Shown one piece after another: positions 62,564 to 64,000 of a stretch of 64,000 bases of DNA. A program made the translations under genes and the position numbers. The notes beneath the pieces were generated by a model. It did no database searches. It saw nothing but the letters and a program-made list of their open reading frames with translations, and was not told where the DNA came from. Positions within the stretch are counted from its first letter, which is position 1. Each line of letters opens with the position of its first letter. The stretch lies in NCBI GenBank assembly GCA_927443345.1, contig CAKMKJ010000035.1, positions 28,286-92,285 of the forward strand, read 5' to 3'. The DNA comes from an uncultured Anaerolineaceae bacterium. GTDB lineage: Bacteria; Chloroflexota; Anaerolineae; Anaerolineales; Anaerolineaceae.

Positions 62564-63775
62564 TCACGGAAGTCTCAATCTTATCATCCATGTGCCGGCT
62601 GGTTCTTGTTCCACCTTTGAATAGACACCAGTCAAATGAATCCAGGTGTTGCCTGGCTGCAGATGGAAGGGGTTTCCCTCAGCGTCAAAAAACTGAATGG
62701 GTGTATCCCAACCGGTTTTGTAAAAGACATCATAAAGCATACCATCACGGCAGATCAGCGCACGACCTTTTGTTGCGACTATTTCATATTCATGGATAGA
62801 ATCGGTGTCCCCATTCAATACATTTAACTTTGCAAAGATCGTGATCACGTTTGAAGTGGCTAACTGCTCATCGTTATTACGATCAACCAGAGGGATCATC
62901 CGTGAATCACCGTTGCTGTCCACTTCATCTATCCAATGCATGTACTTCTTGGTAGCAGGATCGTAAATCCACTGGTGGTTAATATTCTTGCCATAGCGCA
63001 TGGTAAATTGATTCGCGGGAACTCCTCCCGAGGGCGCAATAGTGGCAAAAGCCATACCATCCAGGTTGGGTTTATCATTGGTCGCGTAATCTTTGGAGGC
63101 ATAATATGCTGTCATCTCGGCGGTATTGCCAAACACACTGGTCTCTGTGTTCGGCCCATCGTCACAAATGGCTTTAAATTGATCATTACAATGCTCGGCA
63201 TTGACTACCCTGCCGCCCAGTGTACCCAAAAACCTGTCCAATTCGGGTTTCCAGGCGGAGATAATGCCGATAATGCTCTGATACATCTGAGTCAGCGGAA
63301 TATCTACATATCTTCCTGAACGCATCGTGCCTACTCTGCTGTCATCTTTGCCGTAATAAAGCGCAACGAAACGATCAAGACCATTGCCAATGTAATAATC
63401 AAACACAATATCCGCGTTGGTTAACCCGGCATGTGGGCGTCCGCCAGCTTGATTCGCCACTTTCATCATCACTGGTCTGCGATCAAGAATCGCTGGATCT
63501 TCCACTTCCAGACCGGTGAGTGGATTAATATTTGGCGGAAAGTTGGTCGGCCCATAAACCACGGTTACCGGTGTGGGTGATGCTGTCGGTGTTGCTGTGC
63601 TGGTCGCCGTCGGTATTGGCGTAAGGGTTGGCGCAGCCGTAAGCGTAAGCGCTACAGCCGCCTGCATTGTCTGCTCGGTAGTCACTGGGTCAGGGGTTGC
63701 GGTCTGGCAAGCACTCAGACCAAAGATAATCACAAACAGAACCGCGATTATTTTTTGTGAAAGGTGTTTAGGCAT
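62564..63775 (-). CDS. DUF3048 (YerB-like) lipoprotein
   Basis: 403 residues. Lipobox LSAC (about 20-23), then a Thr/Ala-rich linker with PTATSTATPTASPTP, and the DUF3048 domain (about 75-400): NINPLTGLEVEDPAILDRRPVMMKVAN..., GLTNADIVFDYYIG, SRVGTMRSGRYVDI, ending GNTWIHLT. Extracytoplasmic; function unknown. A group II intron end lies 86 bp upstream of its start. Confidence 0.9.
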   Translation of the reverse strand: MPKHLSQKIIAVLFVIIFGLSACQTATPDPVTTEQTMQAAVALTLTAAPTLTPIPTATSTATPTASPTPVTVVYGPTNFPPNINPLTGLEVEDPAILDRRPVMMKVANQAGGRPHAGLTNADIVFDYYIGNGLDRFVALYYGKDDSRVGTMRSGRYVDIPLTQMYQSIIGIISAWKPELDRFLGTLGGRVVNAEHCNDQFKAICDDGPNTETSVFGNTAEMTAYYASKDYATNDKPNLDGMAFATIAPSGGVPANQFTMRYGKNINHQWIYDPATKKYMHWIDEVDSNGDSRMIPLVDRNNDEQLATSNVITIFAKLNVLNGDTDSIHEYEIVATKGRALICRDGMLYDVFYKTGWDTPIQFFDAEGNPFHLQPGNTWIHLTGVYSKVEQEPAGTWMIRLRLP

Positions 63776-63860
63776 GAATACACTCCTGTATGCTAAAGCG
63801 CCTTATATATCAACGCATTCAGGATTATAACCTTAATAATGCGTCTTTCGTCAAGGGATA

Positions 63861-64000
63861 ATCGAGTAGGGAGCGGCGATTAACCGCCCCCTCTCACACC
63901 ACCGGACATGCGGGTCCGCATCCGGCGGTTCATCAAGCAATACGCAGTTCTTGATACCGACTTCTAATACTTTTCAGCCCTAAGTTATGAAAATATCCAT
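63861..64000 (-). mobile_element. 3' end of a group II intron (runs off the right edge)
   Basis: On the minus strand an RT/maturase tail is followed by a domain V-like hairpin (CCGGATGCGGACCCGCATGT, 63895-63931) and a domain VI-like stem GGGGGCGG/CCGCTCCC. The element ends in CTACTCGAT, giving an AT 3' terminus at 63861. Confidence 0.65.
63933..63998 (-). CDS. Group II intron reverse transcriptase/maturase, C-terminal fragment
   Basis: Only the last 21 codons and TGA are in the window: GYFHNLGLKSIRSRYQELRI. The short stop-to-domain-V distance and the basic ending fit an intron-encoded maturase. The rest must lie to the right. Confidence rests on the intron RNA structure next to it. Confidence 0.5.
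   Translation of the reverse strand, partial: GYFHNLGLKSIRSRYQELRIA

Overview
The window looks like chromosomal DNA from an anaerobic member of the Chloroflexota, most likely class Anaerolineae. This is inferred from gene content: lipoproteins with Thr/Pro 'TPTPT' linkers, a class F-like sortase with its VPSTG substrate, DUF3048, an EtfA carrying its own ferredoxin domain, M29 aminopeptidase, HtrA with two PDZ domains, and a moderate, uneven GC content. No rRNA or tRNA gene is visible.

Layout. (1) 1-8.05 kb, minus strand: a tandem universal stress protein followed 2 bp later by a giant cyclic beta-1,2-glucan synthetase whose C-terminus lies outside the window. (2) 8.5-26.5 kb, plus strand: a stress and signalling island. 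It holds a PAS-GAF histidine kinase with an OmpR-type regulator, a secreted two-repeat protein, an ice-binding-like (DUF3494) surface protein with a dedicated sortase, Dps, YqjD/ElaB-like, YggT-like, GlsB/YeaQ and lipid kinase/PAP2 genes, a four-gene-scale c-di-GMP unit (hybrid kinase with three near-identical PAS repeats, HD-GYP regulator, GGDEF cyclase), a second Dps that has lost its ferroxidase ligands, CsbD and several tiny stress proteins. At least four promoters in this island share the element TTAGGGACnTAnATAGCC placed exactly 24 bp before a -10 box; a fifth, weaker copy faces the USP/glucan operon. (3) 26.7-36.2 kb: two coupled AI-2E-type exporters, an ATP-grasp enzyme, a redox block (atypical thioredoxin-like protein, TrxB, OsmC, AhpD-like, DUF2892 and a thioredoxin-DUF2892 fusion), then XRE-cupin, a His-rich NifX-like protein and ArsR. 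(4) 36.4-45.4 kb: ECF sigma factor with a zinc-finger/FecR partner, 3-phosphoglycerate dehydrogenase divergent from a FAD-linked 2-hydroxyacid dehydrogenase with EtfB and ferredoxin-EtfA, and a membrane glycosyltransferase. (5) 45.5-50.8 kb, minus strand: MerR-aldo/keto reductase-EamA operon and a PadR-pentapeptide-ABC exporter operon. (6) 50.9-64 kb: OmpR/HK pair and HtrA, pirin, MFS, lipoproteins, aminopeptidase, a DUF433/DUF5615 toxin-antitoxin pair, isochorismatase-like hydrolase, VOC protein, DUF3048 lipoprotein, and at the right edge the 3' end of a group II intron.

How it fits together (inference): the 7-26 kb genes form a survival regulon combining sensing, second-messenger turnover, DNA/iron protection and envelope remodelling, tied together by the shared promoter element. 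This element and the linked uncharacterised small genes are the best candidates for an undescribed system here.
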